A DNA stretch of 64,000 bases, taken from Plectosphaerella cucumerina (taxonomy: Eukaryota; Ascomycota; Sordariomycetes; Glomerellales; Plectosphaerellaceae). Positions within the stretch are counted from its first letter, which is position 1. Every line of letters starts with the position of its first letter. The notes below the pieces were generated by a model that was given only the letters and a program-made list of their open reading frames with translations, had not been told where the DNA came from and searched no databases. The stretch is from positions 3,782,001-3,846,000 of the forward strand of contig JAGPXD010000004.1 of NCBI GenBank assembly GCA_020746995.1. Direction: 5' to 3'. Positions 47,313-58,134 of this stretch are shown piece after piece. A program made the position numbers and the translations under genes.

Positions 47313-48983
47313 ATGCCGACCCCAGGAGATTCAGTCTCGCTATACGCGGAGCTTCTCCCAAACATCCGGCAGGTTTCCCTCGTCGCGACGCTCTCATCTC
47401 CCCGCGACGGCACCACAGTCGCACAGGTATCGGGCGACGGCACAAGGATCCAAGTGCGCCATCGTTCCGCCGTGGAAGAGCTCACGCTCCCCGGACAAGT
47501 GTCTTCCCCCTCTCTCCTCCCGATTCAGGTGAAGGCGGGGGACCCAAGCACCCTCTCATGGCGGCTACCGGTCACCTCCTCAAGCCTCGGCGGACGCGAA
47601 GGGCTGGACCCCGTCGTTCCCTGGACAGCCTCGGACATCAAGCCAGGCTCAGCCGTCACCTGCCGCCAGTGCAGCCGGGCGATCGTCCCCGACGGCGTCG
47701 TGGGCGTATGGAAGGACCTCCCGAGCGAGAACTGGGCCGAGATGATGGACTTTTGGCACTGCCACAAGCCAAACGACGAGGGCCACGGCCACAGTCACAG
47801 CCATGATCACAGCCACGCGCAGGAACGTCCTCTTACTCAGGAACACCTCGCGCAACGAGCCTATGGCGCAAACTCATCCATCGCCGCTCAAAAGAGCGTC
47901 GGCTTCGTCGACCTCACGTCCTTCCTCTTCAGCGAAGACGACTGTTCCGGCCTAAGAGTAAGTGATCACCCATGCTTCACACACACCCTTCCCCCGACCA
48001 CAGGAGCTACAAGAAGGCGACCATGTCGTGGCATTTAGTTGCCCTGCAATGACGTGGCCTCCGATACCCAGCTCCGAGAAGAAGATACCCTCGTCCGGAC
48101 CCCTTCGTGGGCCGGACGGTCGCCAATTTCCCCTCACATCTCGAGCCCCTGCCCTGGGCAGCGTGGTTCGTTTGTCTGGGGATGGCAGCCTCCCTGATCG
48201 ATGGGGTCGTCAGAGGAGTGACAACCCTCAGATTGAAATGGGAGGTACATGCTAGAGTAGCAGACAGTCCAAATGCAATACCAAACTCTACCCGCCATGT
48301 GCTCTTTTCTGTGTCTTGTCCGTCCATAGCTCACCTTTCTTCTCGTGTAGTTCTCTGTCGGCGACGGGGGCGAGAGCCACACCTCCACGTCTGCTGCCCT
48401 CGAGGTCTATGGGGCAGACTCGCCATCACCGAGGATGCTCTACGTCCACTGTTCCGGCTGTACCTCCCACCTGGGCTTCTTCAACACCTCCATCGCTTCA
48501 GTAGTCCTCTTCAAGTGGCAAGTCGCCTGCCAGACCGTGTCTCTTCGCCTCGAGCCCACGAGCTCAGACTGTCTCGCTGCGAGCCTGCTGGCCACGCTTG
48601 CCCGTTCGGGGTCTTCGAAATCAGTCGTCATCCCCACCGTCCCGATACTGCCGGGACCGGGAGCCCTGGCAGCAGACCAAAGCAGCACGGCGGCAAGCTC
48701 GCCTCTGTACATCTGGATTCTCAACGGCAACATGGCCTATTCGACGAGTGCCCGGAGAGGAAGCCCACGCCCTGCACTGAAGCTGCTCTACAGGCGGATT
48801 TCTCAGCAAGAAGCCGACAAGTTCCTTGAGTCTTTCTCCTCGGACGTTCAGGAAGTCAACTTCCCCATCGAGGCCATCGAGGCAGCGGCCCGGTCGCTTG
48901 ATGAGTCTGGGCTCCACCTCCCGCCGGCGGAGAGGACATTCAAGGAGTGGCAGGTAGGGCTACTGGGTAAATGGGTGGGGTGA
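47313..48983 (+). CDS. UBE3D-like (HECT_2) E3 ubiquitin-ligase-family protein
   Basis: Fungal relative of human UBE3D, which binds the E2 UBE2C. Proposed exons are 47313-47957 and 48351-48983 (425 aa), phase 0, with a 393-nt intron (GTAAGT donor, CTCAC branch, GTGTAG acceptor). The N-terminal part has a beta-rich region, the zinc-ligand-like CRQC at about residue 115, and the family blocks WKDLPSENWAEMMDFWHCHKP and VGFVDLTSFLFSEDDCSGL. A His-rich stretch (GHGHSHSHDHSHAQE) follows HCHKP. Exon 2 gives a second CSGC pair and LFKWQVACQTVSLRL, as expected downstream. An alternative middle exon at 48004-48244 has good borders but the wrong phase for the last exon, so I left it out. Confidence 0.75.
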
Positions 48984-51485
48984 AGACGATGGATGACGGA
49001 GTGCATATGCCAGTCGAATGGTCAGGGTACGTGCCGATAGGCCAGGCCTACCCGGTGCTAGTAGGTCGCTATATAGGGCTGCGATGAACCATGGGGAGCG
49101 GGAGATGCGGCCGGAGTTGACTCCGAAGAAGATCGGGTCCTGCCCTTACAGCGGTCAGAAATCACGATGGATGTCAGATGGCCAAGACATGATGGACACC
49201 TGCAAGATACACTCAGCAGACATCTAGGAGCTTGCGCCGAGAGGCAGCGTTGCAACCAGCAGGACTCTCTTCGCCCAGACTTCTTATCTCTCGCCCAGAC
49301 ACGGTGTCTTCTTGGTCTTGCTTGGTAGCAGAAGAGAGTCCTCACTGGCAGGGCAAGGGGCCTGGTCACGCGGTGGTCGCTCCATGCATGTAGCCGGCCG
49401 TCCGGCAGCACGGCCTCGTGCATCAACGATTCAATCATGATCAACACCTCGTTTGCATGCAGGATCGTGCTCGGCTCTCTCCACCGAGGACAGCCGAAAT
49501 TCAATGCTTGGACGGAAATCAGCATCGCCGCGGCGGTTGGCCACCACCCTGAAGAAGCCCTCTGGTGATAGGGGTCGCATGTGGCGGAGGCCCCATTCCT
49601 CCTCCGCTCGTGGAGGACAGGGGGCGGCCGGGGATGGTGGCCGTCGAGGATGACATGCAGGAGAGTATCTGGGCAGGGGGTGTTGGTGGTCTTCAGCGGG
49701 CGCCTGAGACCGTGCCTTTGTCTTGGGGGTGAGGATCTGGAAGCGGACGTGGGCTGATGTGCAGACTTTGGACATGATGCCCTGAAATTGAACGCAACTC
49801 CCCCATGCTGCTGGACTGGGGTCTCCCCGGGAGGTTTTCTATGCGATGGTCTGCGTGAATACAGGCACTTCTTGACGTACCCTCACGCAAAATGGTGTGC
49901 TGTATCGGTTGGTACCGTTGGACGGCCGTCCCAGCACACCCTCAGGATTTGAAAAAGTCCAGGGTCCGAGGCGGTCCTACCATGGTCACTGGCCGAGCAG
50001 CGCCGCCCAATTTCCTCGGCCAGGTCCTCCCGGCGCGGGCCCTAGGCTGGGCCCGCGGACGGACTCTGTTCGCAGTGTCACGTCGGTCCACCGAGCGCCC
50101 CCGGCTAGCTGAGTCTGGCAGGCATGATGACGAGGCTGGCAGGTCGTGGGGAAGCAGGTGGGAGAGACTAGGAGTGTGTTGGAGTTTTGATCGGCCGGAA
50201 GGGCCGCGGTCAGGACTCGCAGCCAATGTTTTGAGGATGTATACCAGCAGTGGCAGAGTCGCAGATAGTCGACTCGGGCATCGGCAAGTGGGCGAGGGCA
50301 CCGAGTCGTCCACGTCTTCCTATACGTTCCTTGGCCTCGCACGGCAGGACACAACAGCCGTGGGATGAAAGAAGGAGGGGGACAGCAGGCGGGAAGGGAG
50401 AGGAGAGAGAGGCACGCCGCGCACATGCCACACTGCACGGCAGAGACGCAGCTAGCGCTAGTGCTCCCACGATGACCTGCATGTTGGGACGTGGGTGGCC
50501 TGTCCGGGTTGAGCTCGACATGGGGGTGTGTGTGGCCGGCCGGGCCAGTGTTCACTGTTCGCGGCTTTCCCCCTCGGAAAGGAAGAGAAGGGAAGGATTG
50601 CAAAGTTGAGCTGTCACTTTTATGCCCTTTGAGGGGGGTTCCTCGAGGGGGGAATTGCGAGGTGTGGTCGGACGGCTTTCCTCGTCATGCATGGATGGCT
50701 GTTATAAATAAGAGAGGTGCCCAATGCCATTGTACAAGACCGGCAGAGAAATACCTACTTTGCTCTTGAGCAGCAATTCCTGGTCGGCAGAAACACATCC
50801 CATAGCCGACCAACTCCCAGCCCCCCGACAAATCGGAGCCTCGGACGGAGACTGACGAAAAAAAATACAGGCGCACTGACCGGGGGTTCTTCCCCATTGG
50901 CAACTGTTCGTCCGACCTTGTGGCCCTGCCGCTGAAGAACGACGGCAAAGGTTCAAAAGGATCACCCACAGAGACCGGGGCGTGTTCCAGGTCGTCCGGG
51001 CAGCGGCGCCCCCTTACGACAGCCGACGAGTCCACCGTGACGACCGGAGCTAGTAACCACGCCAGCTGCTGAGCTGCGGCGAGGCGAAGGGGCCCTGAAA
51101 GCGGGCCGAACCGACAAGGAGCGCGTTTCAGTGCGGCGAAGCTCTGGGCAGCAACCGCCGGGGGTGACGGAGAGAAGAGGGCGGGGGGTGGCCCCGCGTA
51201 GGAGAACGACAGAAAGGAAGAAGTCAAGAGGGAAGCGGCAAGCGAGCTCCAGTCCGTTTCGAGGTCGGTCGGCGTGTCCGGCGGGCGACTTGAAAAGGGC
51301 GGCGACCCGGGATACGACTCCAGCAGAGGGTCTCTTCCTTCTCACCGGAAACCTGACCGAAAGATCGACGCAGATATCAGACTGCCGAGGGCGACCGACA
51401 GACAGCCTTTTCTGTTGACAACAGAGCCCACCGCAGGTTGAGGCAGAGGAACAACAAAGCAAGAAACACCAGAATCGGCAAAGCA
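48984..51485. other. Intergenic region, 2.5 kb, no convincing gene
   Basis: Open frames on both strands overlap each other and show no family resemblance. About 51,360-51,485 is purine-rich and lies immediately upstream of the small cysteine-rich frame, so it may be its leader. Confidence 0.5.
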
Positions 51486-51653
51486 ATGGCGGAAAAGGAG
51501 TGCGACCACCACTCGGTACAGCCGTGCAATTGTCCAAACAGGACATCAGCCGGCGAGAGCCTGTGTCCAGTGTGCAAGGCGGGGAAATGCGGGTGAGTCT
51601 CTCTGATCTTCTCTTCACAATGCCAATGATTGACCAAACGCAGCGTCAGTTAA
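51486..51653 (+). CDS. Tiny cysteine-rich peptide, metallothionein-like
   Basis: Two exons, 51486-51592 and 51644-51653, separated by a 51-nt intron with a GTGAGT donor, a TTGAC branch-like site and an ACGCAG acceptor. The product is 38 aa with six Cys (positions 6, 14, 16, 27, 30, 35) and a His pair at 8-9, in a C-x7-C-x-C-x10-C-x2-C-x4-C pattern. There is no signal peptide. If the intron is retained, a TGA right after the donor ends the peptide at 36 aa, so both forms are nearly alike. The CxC and CxxC pairs suggest metal binding, as in fungal metallothioneins, but the spacing is not one I recognise. The evidence is an ordered Cys pattern plus clean splice sites in otherwise empty DNA. Confidence 0.5.
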
Positions 51654-51885
51654 GCCATGCCCCTCGACGAGATGGCGGGCTCGGAAGATTGTACGAGATA
51701 TCATCGCGGTGCCTTTTTTGGCGGGGTCTTAATGTGGTCTCAAGCTTGACGAAGACGACGTGGGACGACTATCCACGTGGGCGCAGAGAATGACAGCGGG
51801 AGGAACGGGAACTTGAAAAATAGCGGACGGACGGATGGACGGGACAGGAAAAGCGGACGGCTGGGTGTCCGAGGACTTTCAGGCT

Positions 51886-51904
51886 GGGGGGGGGGGGGGG
51901 GGGG
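51886..51904. repeat. Poly-G run (19 nt)
   Basis: Nineteen consecutive G. Such a tract is prone to slippage and quadruplex formation, and its length may be a sequencing estimate. Confidence 0.85.
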
Positions 51905-52169
51905 CGACCGACTCGCGCGGTTTTTGGGGTTTGGAAAAGCGACACGCGACATCGGGGGATTTACCGCGATTCTGTATGTAGAGTGTAATACCACACTGGT
52001 TTGGCTTGAGGATTCGTCTGCGGAAACATGCTAATTTGAACGATTGGAGCAGACGAAAGGCCTCTGGGGAAACTTGGCCATTCTTCTGATCCCGCGACAC
52101 CATGAGGGATGAAACCGGATCGTGCGATGACATAATGAAGCACGTGATGGTCTCTCTAACGCTCGATCC

Positions 52170-52260
52170 GTCATGAGACGCATCGAACTATGTCGATCCC
52201 GTATAAGACGCGTCGAACTCTAATAACACGCGTTGATACCTTATGAGACGCGACGAAAGC
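52170..52260. repeat. Degenerate tandem repeat, about 21-30 bp period
   Basis: Four partial copies of a core close to ATRAGACGCGTCGAA, at about 52173, 52204, 52226 and 52243, separated by short A/T-rich spacers. The copies differ mostly at A/G and C/T positions. Confidence 0.5.
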
Positions 52261-52360
52261 TAAGCCTGGACCAACAACTCACGCCTACAGTATATACCCC
52301 CAGAGGCCACAAACTTCCGTCTGAGAAGGTCCAGTCCCGAGCGTGTCATACATCTCTTCG

Positions 52361-53262
52361 ATGACCATACTCACTCCCCCACGGATCCAAGCCACCTCAC
52401 CCCTCAGGTCAACGTGGCCTATTATTCGGACGAAGAGGGACATAGGAATCCTATACCGAACTGGTTTGACCAGTTAAGATGGGAAAGCGATGTCGGCACC
52501 GACATGTTCGATTCGGACATGTCCGACTTCTGAAAAGAGTCCGACCCGGCTCGGGACGACGAGATTCTCGCTGCCATACCCGACACCAGGACCCGACAGA
52601 GATATCTGCGGTTCTCGAGCAAGCGCTAGAAGCGCAGGCTGCAGCTCCGCGCCGAGGCGCAGGAGGCGCAGGTGAGCTGCGCCGCACCATCGCCAAAGAG
52701 GACGACGCCGCCGAGGCCGAGGTCCTCGCCGCCCTCAAGTTCGTCAAGACCGCAGAGGCAGCGGGCACACACCGCAGAGAGGCCATGAACCTCGGCAATA
52801 AGGGGATGGTCTACGAGCTGCACTGCGCCGAGCACAACCTCCACGTGCCCTGGTATCAACTCGAGGCCATGTCCGTCATCGCGAGGCGGATCGAGACGGA
52901 GCGCGTGAGCGACCCGATGCCCTCGGACGATCCTATGGGCGACGGCTTCGACAGAGAGATTGGGTTCCAAATCTGGATCAACAACAACAGCGAAAACTTC
53001 CTTCTCCCCACCAGCCGCGCGAGCAGCAAGGTGTGGGAAATGGATACGCATGCGGGTCCAAAGGTCGAGATCACCTTCCTCGGACGGAGATACATCATCG
53101 CCAAGGTCCCCCGCGAGCTCGCCCTCGAAAACCTGGACAAGGCTGAAATCGCAAAGGCCCCTAGATATTTCACGTTTTACGGATCAAGCTCCGAACATCT
53201 CAGGAGGAAGAGTTTGGTGAAGGCCAAAGCGAAGGCTCAGGCCAGGGCCAGGGCCAAGGCCA

Positions 53263-53296
<34 letters not shown>

Positions 53297-53375
53297 CCAG
53301 GCCAAGGAAAAGGAGAAAGATGAGGAAATGGGCTTTGATCACGATGATGCGGACCAGGAATCGGATTGGAGTTGA
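52361..53375 (+). pseudogene. Broken or misframed orphan gene with Ala-Gln repeat tail
   Basis: Protein-like sequence runs in one frame from about 52363 (DPSHLTPQVNVAYYSDEEGH, PNWFDQLRWESDVGTDMFDS, DPARDDEILAAIPDTRTRQR) but meets TGA at 52531 and TAG at 52627. It then continues in another frame to the stop at 53375 (ELRRTIAKEDDAAEAEVLAALK, NKGMVYELHCAEHNLHVPWY, IGFQIWINNNSENFLLP, EITFLGRRYIIAKVPRELAL). The only ATG near the start (52361) is in the third frame. The C-terminus is a (Lys/Arg/Gln-Ala)n stretch encoded by a GGCTCA hexanucleotide repeat. No intron I can see fixes all breaks. A shorter intact gene from 52479 (298 aa) is the alternative, but its Arg/His-rich N-terminus looks like shadow sequence. 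No domain is recognised. Confidence 0.5.
53264..53293 (+). repeat. GGCTCA hexanucleotide microsatellite, 5 perfect copies
   Basis: Five perfect GGCTCA units within a longer imperfect (GGCNNA)n region from about 53230 to 53305; it encodes alternating Ala-Gln and Ala-Arg/Lys. Confidence 0.85.
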
Positions 53376-54172
53376 GAGGCGCGAAGACATGACGCAGGGC
53401 TTTAGTGCGTATTGGAGAGATCTGGCAGTTCGATAATATGATTGAACCCAAGTATGATTATATAAGGAGCTATGAGTGCCGACGGGAAGTGGGAAGAAAA
53501 CCACCTACCGGCGCAGACTGGAATGTGGGATTCAACGGCAGTGGAAACTTCAACTCAACAGCCACGTGGTTGACACATTCCAAACCAACCGCCTCGAACC
53601 CTGAACGTCCCTCGAAGGCAACGTCCCAACAAAGAAGACAAACATCTGTCGAGTTCACAAAGATATTCACTCATTCACCGAATACACAAGTTTATGCTCA
53701 TAGAGGCTTGTTTGTCATTGTTCAGTCGTCAAAGGGGTATGTGCATCGCCTCGCGAGGTGCCTCCCCCGTCTGGCGACATCCTATCTTGTCAAATCATCA
53801 AGTCCCTCGTCATGGCCTGCGCGCCCGCAAGGTGGGCGCGATCAATCCAAAGATCCAGGACATGACAGGCCATGAAAGCCATACACCGCGGAAGACGCCT
53901 CTAAAGAACGCCCTCCAATCTGGAACTCCCATGCTGGATATCATAAAACACCCCCAAAGTAGGACCCTTCGTGGGAAGGTATCCGTCGTGTTGAAAAAAG
54001 AGAAGCACGGGGAACGAAACGCCCCGCCTACATCGAAAAGTGCCCCTATCTTCCTATCCCCGTTGAAAAAAAGTGGTATCGGTCAGAGAAGCAGAAAAGA
54101 TGGTAAAGTAACGGTCATGAACATGGGACTAAGCCATGTCATAAGAAGAGAAGAAGGTCTGCCATGCGCCGC
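53376..54172. other. Intergenic region, no gene seen
   Basis: About 800 bp, AT-richer than average. Short open frames only. Confidence 0.55.
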
Positions 54173-54721
54173 TTAGAAAAGGGCGACGGCAAGACCCAGG
54201 GCCATGACGGCACCGGTGACGGACAGGCCGGCGGCGCCGCTGCCGGCAACCTGCGAGGGCTCGCCCGCGGGGGGAGCGCTGGAAGGCTGGACGAACTGAG
54301 TCGAGGTGACGACGGGGACGGCGTAGGACAGCGTGGTGTGGGGGACCGAGGCGGTAGGGCCGACGTGGGTGGTGGCGTTGTGAACGGGGTAGAGGGCCGA
54401 CGACGTGGGGACGGGGACGGGGTACTCGGGCAGGGCGGACGTGGTCTCGACGATGGCGATGGCCGACGACGTCTCAACCTCGGGCACCGGCACGGGCACC
54501 TCGTAGGTGGGCACGGGCTCGGGCGTGGGCTCGACGGGGACGGGGACGACAGAGGTCGAGGCCTGGTTGGCAGGGCAGTCGGGGTTGGTCTCGGCGCACT
54601 TGGTGACGGTGAGGTACTTGGTGGTGGTCTGGGTGAGGGTGGTGGTCTCCTCCTCGGTGGGCTGGAGGGAGGCGATGGCGCTGCCAGCGGCCATGATGGT
54701 GAAGAGGGCGGTGAAACGCAT
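54173..54721 (-). CDS. GPI-anchored Ser/Thr/Pro-rich cell-surface protein
   Basis: Single exon, 182 aa. Signal peptide at about residues 1-18 (MRFTALFTIMAAGSAIAS). The mature part is Thr-rich (TTTLTQTTTKYLTVTKCAET), with two Cys nearby, then VPVPVEP-type Pro/Val repeats and Ser/Thr-rich sequence suited to O-mannosylation. The C-terminus has a small-residue stretch (AGSGAAG) followed by a hydrophobic end (LSVTGAVMALGLAVALF), the standard GPI-attachment signal. There is no enzymatic domain. Role inferred as a wall or plasma-membrane mannoprotein. It has strong codon bias, suggesting high expression. Confidence 0.85.
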   Translation of the reverse strand: MRFTALFTIMAAGSAIASLQPTEEETTTLTQTTTKYLTVTKCAETNPDCPANQASTSVVPVPVEPTPEPVPTYEVPVPVPEVETSSAIAIVETTSALPEYPVPVPTSSALYPVHNATTHVGPTASVPHTTLSYAVPVVTSTQFVQPSSAPPAGEPSQVAGSGAAGLSVTGAVMALGLAVALF

Positions 54722-57700
54722 TTTGACGGTTGGATGGGGGTGACAGGGAGTCGTCTAAAGTCTTGATTGCTGGGGATGTTTCCGTTGTCTGATGTTGTGC
54801 TGAAACGTTGAAACGTCGACGTTGGATATCTCAAGAGAATGAGGTGATGCGCGAGTCTGTTGGTATCGTACGGGGGTTTGGAAAGGAGGGTCAAGTGCAG
54901 CTAGGCACGGTGCTTGGATGAATCCGAGAAGGAATGTGAGGTGTACGAGACGACGACGTGTGCGATGGGAGAGAGAGGAGAGGGGGGTGACCAAGGCGGG
55001 CGAGTGCGGTGGTTTTGGGTATTTATCCTGAGAGACGGGGACGGGGACAGAGAGGAGAGACGCACAGTCAGACACAAACTGCCGGCACAACAACCAGGTG
55101 AAAGGGTGGGCCACCCCCCCTCCAAGATCCATCCCACAAAGTGCGTTCTCCTCCTCCTCTCCTCTTCCCGCCCCGGTCGACGGCCAGGGACAGCGGGCCA
55201 GGGCCTCTAGCCGTCTAGCCCCCGTCCGACACCCGCTTCTGTCAGAGGGGTGGCCCTTGAAAACTCTTTCTCAAGAACCTGGCCGACTGGGCTGGGCTGC
55301 GAACTGACCCAACTTTTTCTTTTTGGCGCCGTCACACCCACTGGTCCGTGGCGACTCGTCCCAGAAGTGCCAACAACGTTTGTCGGTCTAGGCGCGCCCC
55401 CCCTCCCCCCTTCACAGAGCTTGCATCCTTGGCCGGTACTCGGTGCCTTGCAGGAAGGAGGGGAGGGAGGTCACAGCCACAGAGCACAGGACAGCGAGCA
55501 CCCGTGCTGGCGCCGGCGCTGGCGCTGGCGTTGGCGCACCCTCGCGTGGTGGAGGCAGAAAAGGGGGGCTCAGGGGATCCAGGAGGGAGCGCCATTGGAT
55601 CCCGAGGGACAGGGGCGGGACCGGCATCCGTTGCGCTGTCCCTAGCTTGCCGGGGCCATCCCAGGCCGACAGGGACGGACGGGGACGGATGATTGGCCGG
55701 TGCCTGACGTGCCCCTGGGCGGGATCGCCCAGGACACAAGTCGATCCCTGCCGACGCCACTCCATCCACGCTCCAGGATTTCAGCGGCGGGCTTTTGGCC
55801 GCCCTTGGTCCTTAGACCGCTGCCCGACCGGCTCGACTCGCTCAAAGTTCTTTTTGCTTCGCTCGCGCGGTCGCTGGCGCCATCGCCGGGAAACATGGCA
55901 GACTTCCGCGCCGAGAAGAATCGTTGCAAGCCACCGAGACGTAGCGCGGCGGGCAGCGGGCAACGCCGCAACAGGCGGGGGAAGGTGGCAGTCGATGGAC
56001 CATCGATGAGACGTCCGGCGCCATCCCCCCGACAAGGCGATGAGGTATATTCTCTGGGTCTCGGCCGGGCACCCAAGGCACTCGCCCAGGACCGGGCCCC
56101 AGTGCAGGTGGAGGGCGGCGTTTGTTGACTTGTGGCTCCATCGCAGTGGTGGCGCCTTGCTCTGTGCTGGTGCTGACGATGACCAAGTTTGCGCCACCCC
56201 GGCGCGCGGGTCGGGACAGCTGAATCGTACCGGAGAGGCGCGCGAGACGGGGTTCCTGCGATATTTTCCGGGGCGTTGCAGAAGCAGCCGTCGATAGGCC
56301 TGCGCTGTGCGACGGCCCAACACGAGGTGGTGCTGCAGCAGTGGAGGAGCCTCACACGGCCAACGTCGGCGCTGCCCCCTCGCACAGCGCACCCAGTATG
56401 GCAGCACAAGCAACTGCTGTGACAAGTCCTGGCCCCAGGGCCCCAGCACCCTCCTTGAGCGCAGCGCACCGGGGTCGGGGAGCAGGTCGGGTCAGGGTCG
56501 TGAAACGGCAGACCCTCGCACAGCCAATTTCACGGCCATGTCGGGCGGTCCTCACAATCAACTATCCGACAGTCCCTGGACAGTGGCCTGTCCTGGCCTG
56601 CTCTTCCCTTGCTTTGCTTTGCTTGCTTCTGATGAGATGGCGATTTTCGTAGAGCAGGCTTTTTGCCGAGGCGGTGGTGGAACGTTCCATGTGCACCGCG
56701 GAAAGTGCGAGCGGATCCATTGCCGAGAGCATTTCGTCGCTCCCTGCCCTCTTGGGCGACAAGCACACTCGTTGTTCCTGGCGACCTGGCAGAGGCCCTG
56801 GCAGAAGAGCCGGCGGAGGGCCGACAACACAGAGTGGTGTGCGGGACGACCAGATTCTAGAACGTTGGAAAACTGGGCCAAAAAACGCAGTTCCGCTGAG
56901 GCCCCATCGGCCGATTCATGCTGACGGGTGTTGGCCGATTGACTGTCAGATTGTGTGTGGGAGCAGCCAACAAATGGCTCTTGATCGGCTTTCCCCTCAG
57001 CACGTGTGCGAAGGGAGGAGAGAGGCACTGTACAATGCCGCAAGTCTAGGCGAGCCTTGGAGGGCTGACGACCGATGAGTGTCGGGCTGATTTTCCTGTG
57101 GTGTTGCACGCACATGAGCGTCCGACGCCCAGGTGATGCAAGGCTTCTTGGTGCCGGAATGTCTATCGGACCAACGATGGGCTGCTGTCCGAGGCAGGCC
57201 TGGTGTGCACAAGCTGTCGAGGCGATGGCCATCTGCGAGATGCACCGTTGCCATCACGACATCGGACATCCTGATGACCCTGGTCAGCCAGCATGAAGCC
57301 GGTCGGGTCGAGTCAGATGCAATCAACGGCTGCTGCAAGGCCAAGATTGCGAGATGAACAACGTCATCTCGATTGAATTGGAAGACGATCTGGCCGCAGC
57401 GTTGCGAAATGAAGCGCGGCAGAACACCCTTGCTTGGTAGCAGAGATCATTTCGCTGTCGATGGCATGGTTTCCCTGTCCGGGGACAGGTCGGTAGTTGT
57501 CACTGTTGGAGATAAAGTCGTGAGCTTGGGTCCTACGAATAGATTGAGGGGGAGATGAAGAAGGCCCACCTGCCGTGGTATCGCTAACACTTTGGAACAC
57601 CGTTGATATGAGGGATGCAGAGGCTTAGGAAGATGCGAATTGAGTCTCCCAGGTGTTGTGACTTGGATGATTCTCTTGTTCAATTCGTGGCACCGAGGAG

Positions 57701-58134
57701 CTCGAGGTGGAGCTGGAAGCATTTGGAATGGAAGGTGACGCTCTCTCGTGCCTGCCCCTTCGACGAGAGGAGGCCAGGCGACACTGGACCGACCCTGAGA
57801 ATGTACCCCGCCCCCGCACCACGTCCGAGCTGTTTCAGCGACGTGGAGCGAAACCCCGACGCCGACTCTCCGTCACGGCTCCCTGACAACAACACAACAC
57901 AACACAACACAAACACAACTTGAACACCACGAAGCATCCATCAGCTCAGCAGTCACATCCACCCCATCATCCGGCCCCGGAGCCCTGCATCGAGCAACCG
58001 ACCGATCCGACCCCCGTCGCCGCCCTGGCACGCCTATCTACCCCGCGCCCAACCGAGCTCGAGCTGCCCGATCCCAAGCACATACCAGCATCCCGACCAA
58101 GTCTGACGTCAAGTCACTACCACCCACCATCACC
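54722..58134. other. Divergent intergenic region, 3.4 kb
   Basis: Separates the GPI-protein gene (minus) from the SH3BGR-like gene (plus). Many overlapping GC-rich open frames occur on both strands, none with a recognisable domain. The end, 57880-58134, is CAACA- and CCATCA-rich and is likely the SH3BGR-like promoter and leader. Confidence 0.5.
57886..57918. repeat. ACAAC microsatellite in leader
   Basis: An (ACAAC)n-type tract about 33 bp long, roughly 215-250 bp before the next start codon, probably in the 5' leader. Confidence 0.75.

Larger units (their letters stand above)
51654..52360. other. Gap with G19 run and degenerate tandem repeat
   Basis: About 700 bp. Holds a 19-G run (51886-51904) and an imperfect ACGCGTCGA-type tandem repeat (52170-52260). 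A TATATA box-like sequence lies at 52291-52296, 65 bp before an ATG at 52361. Confidence 0.55.

Noticed and set aside
48004..48244. Middle exon for the UBE3D-like gene
   Set aside because: Ends in phase 1 while the last exon needs phase 0, so it would break the LFKWQV frame; kept only as a finding.
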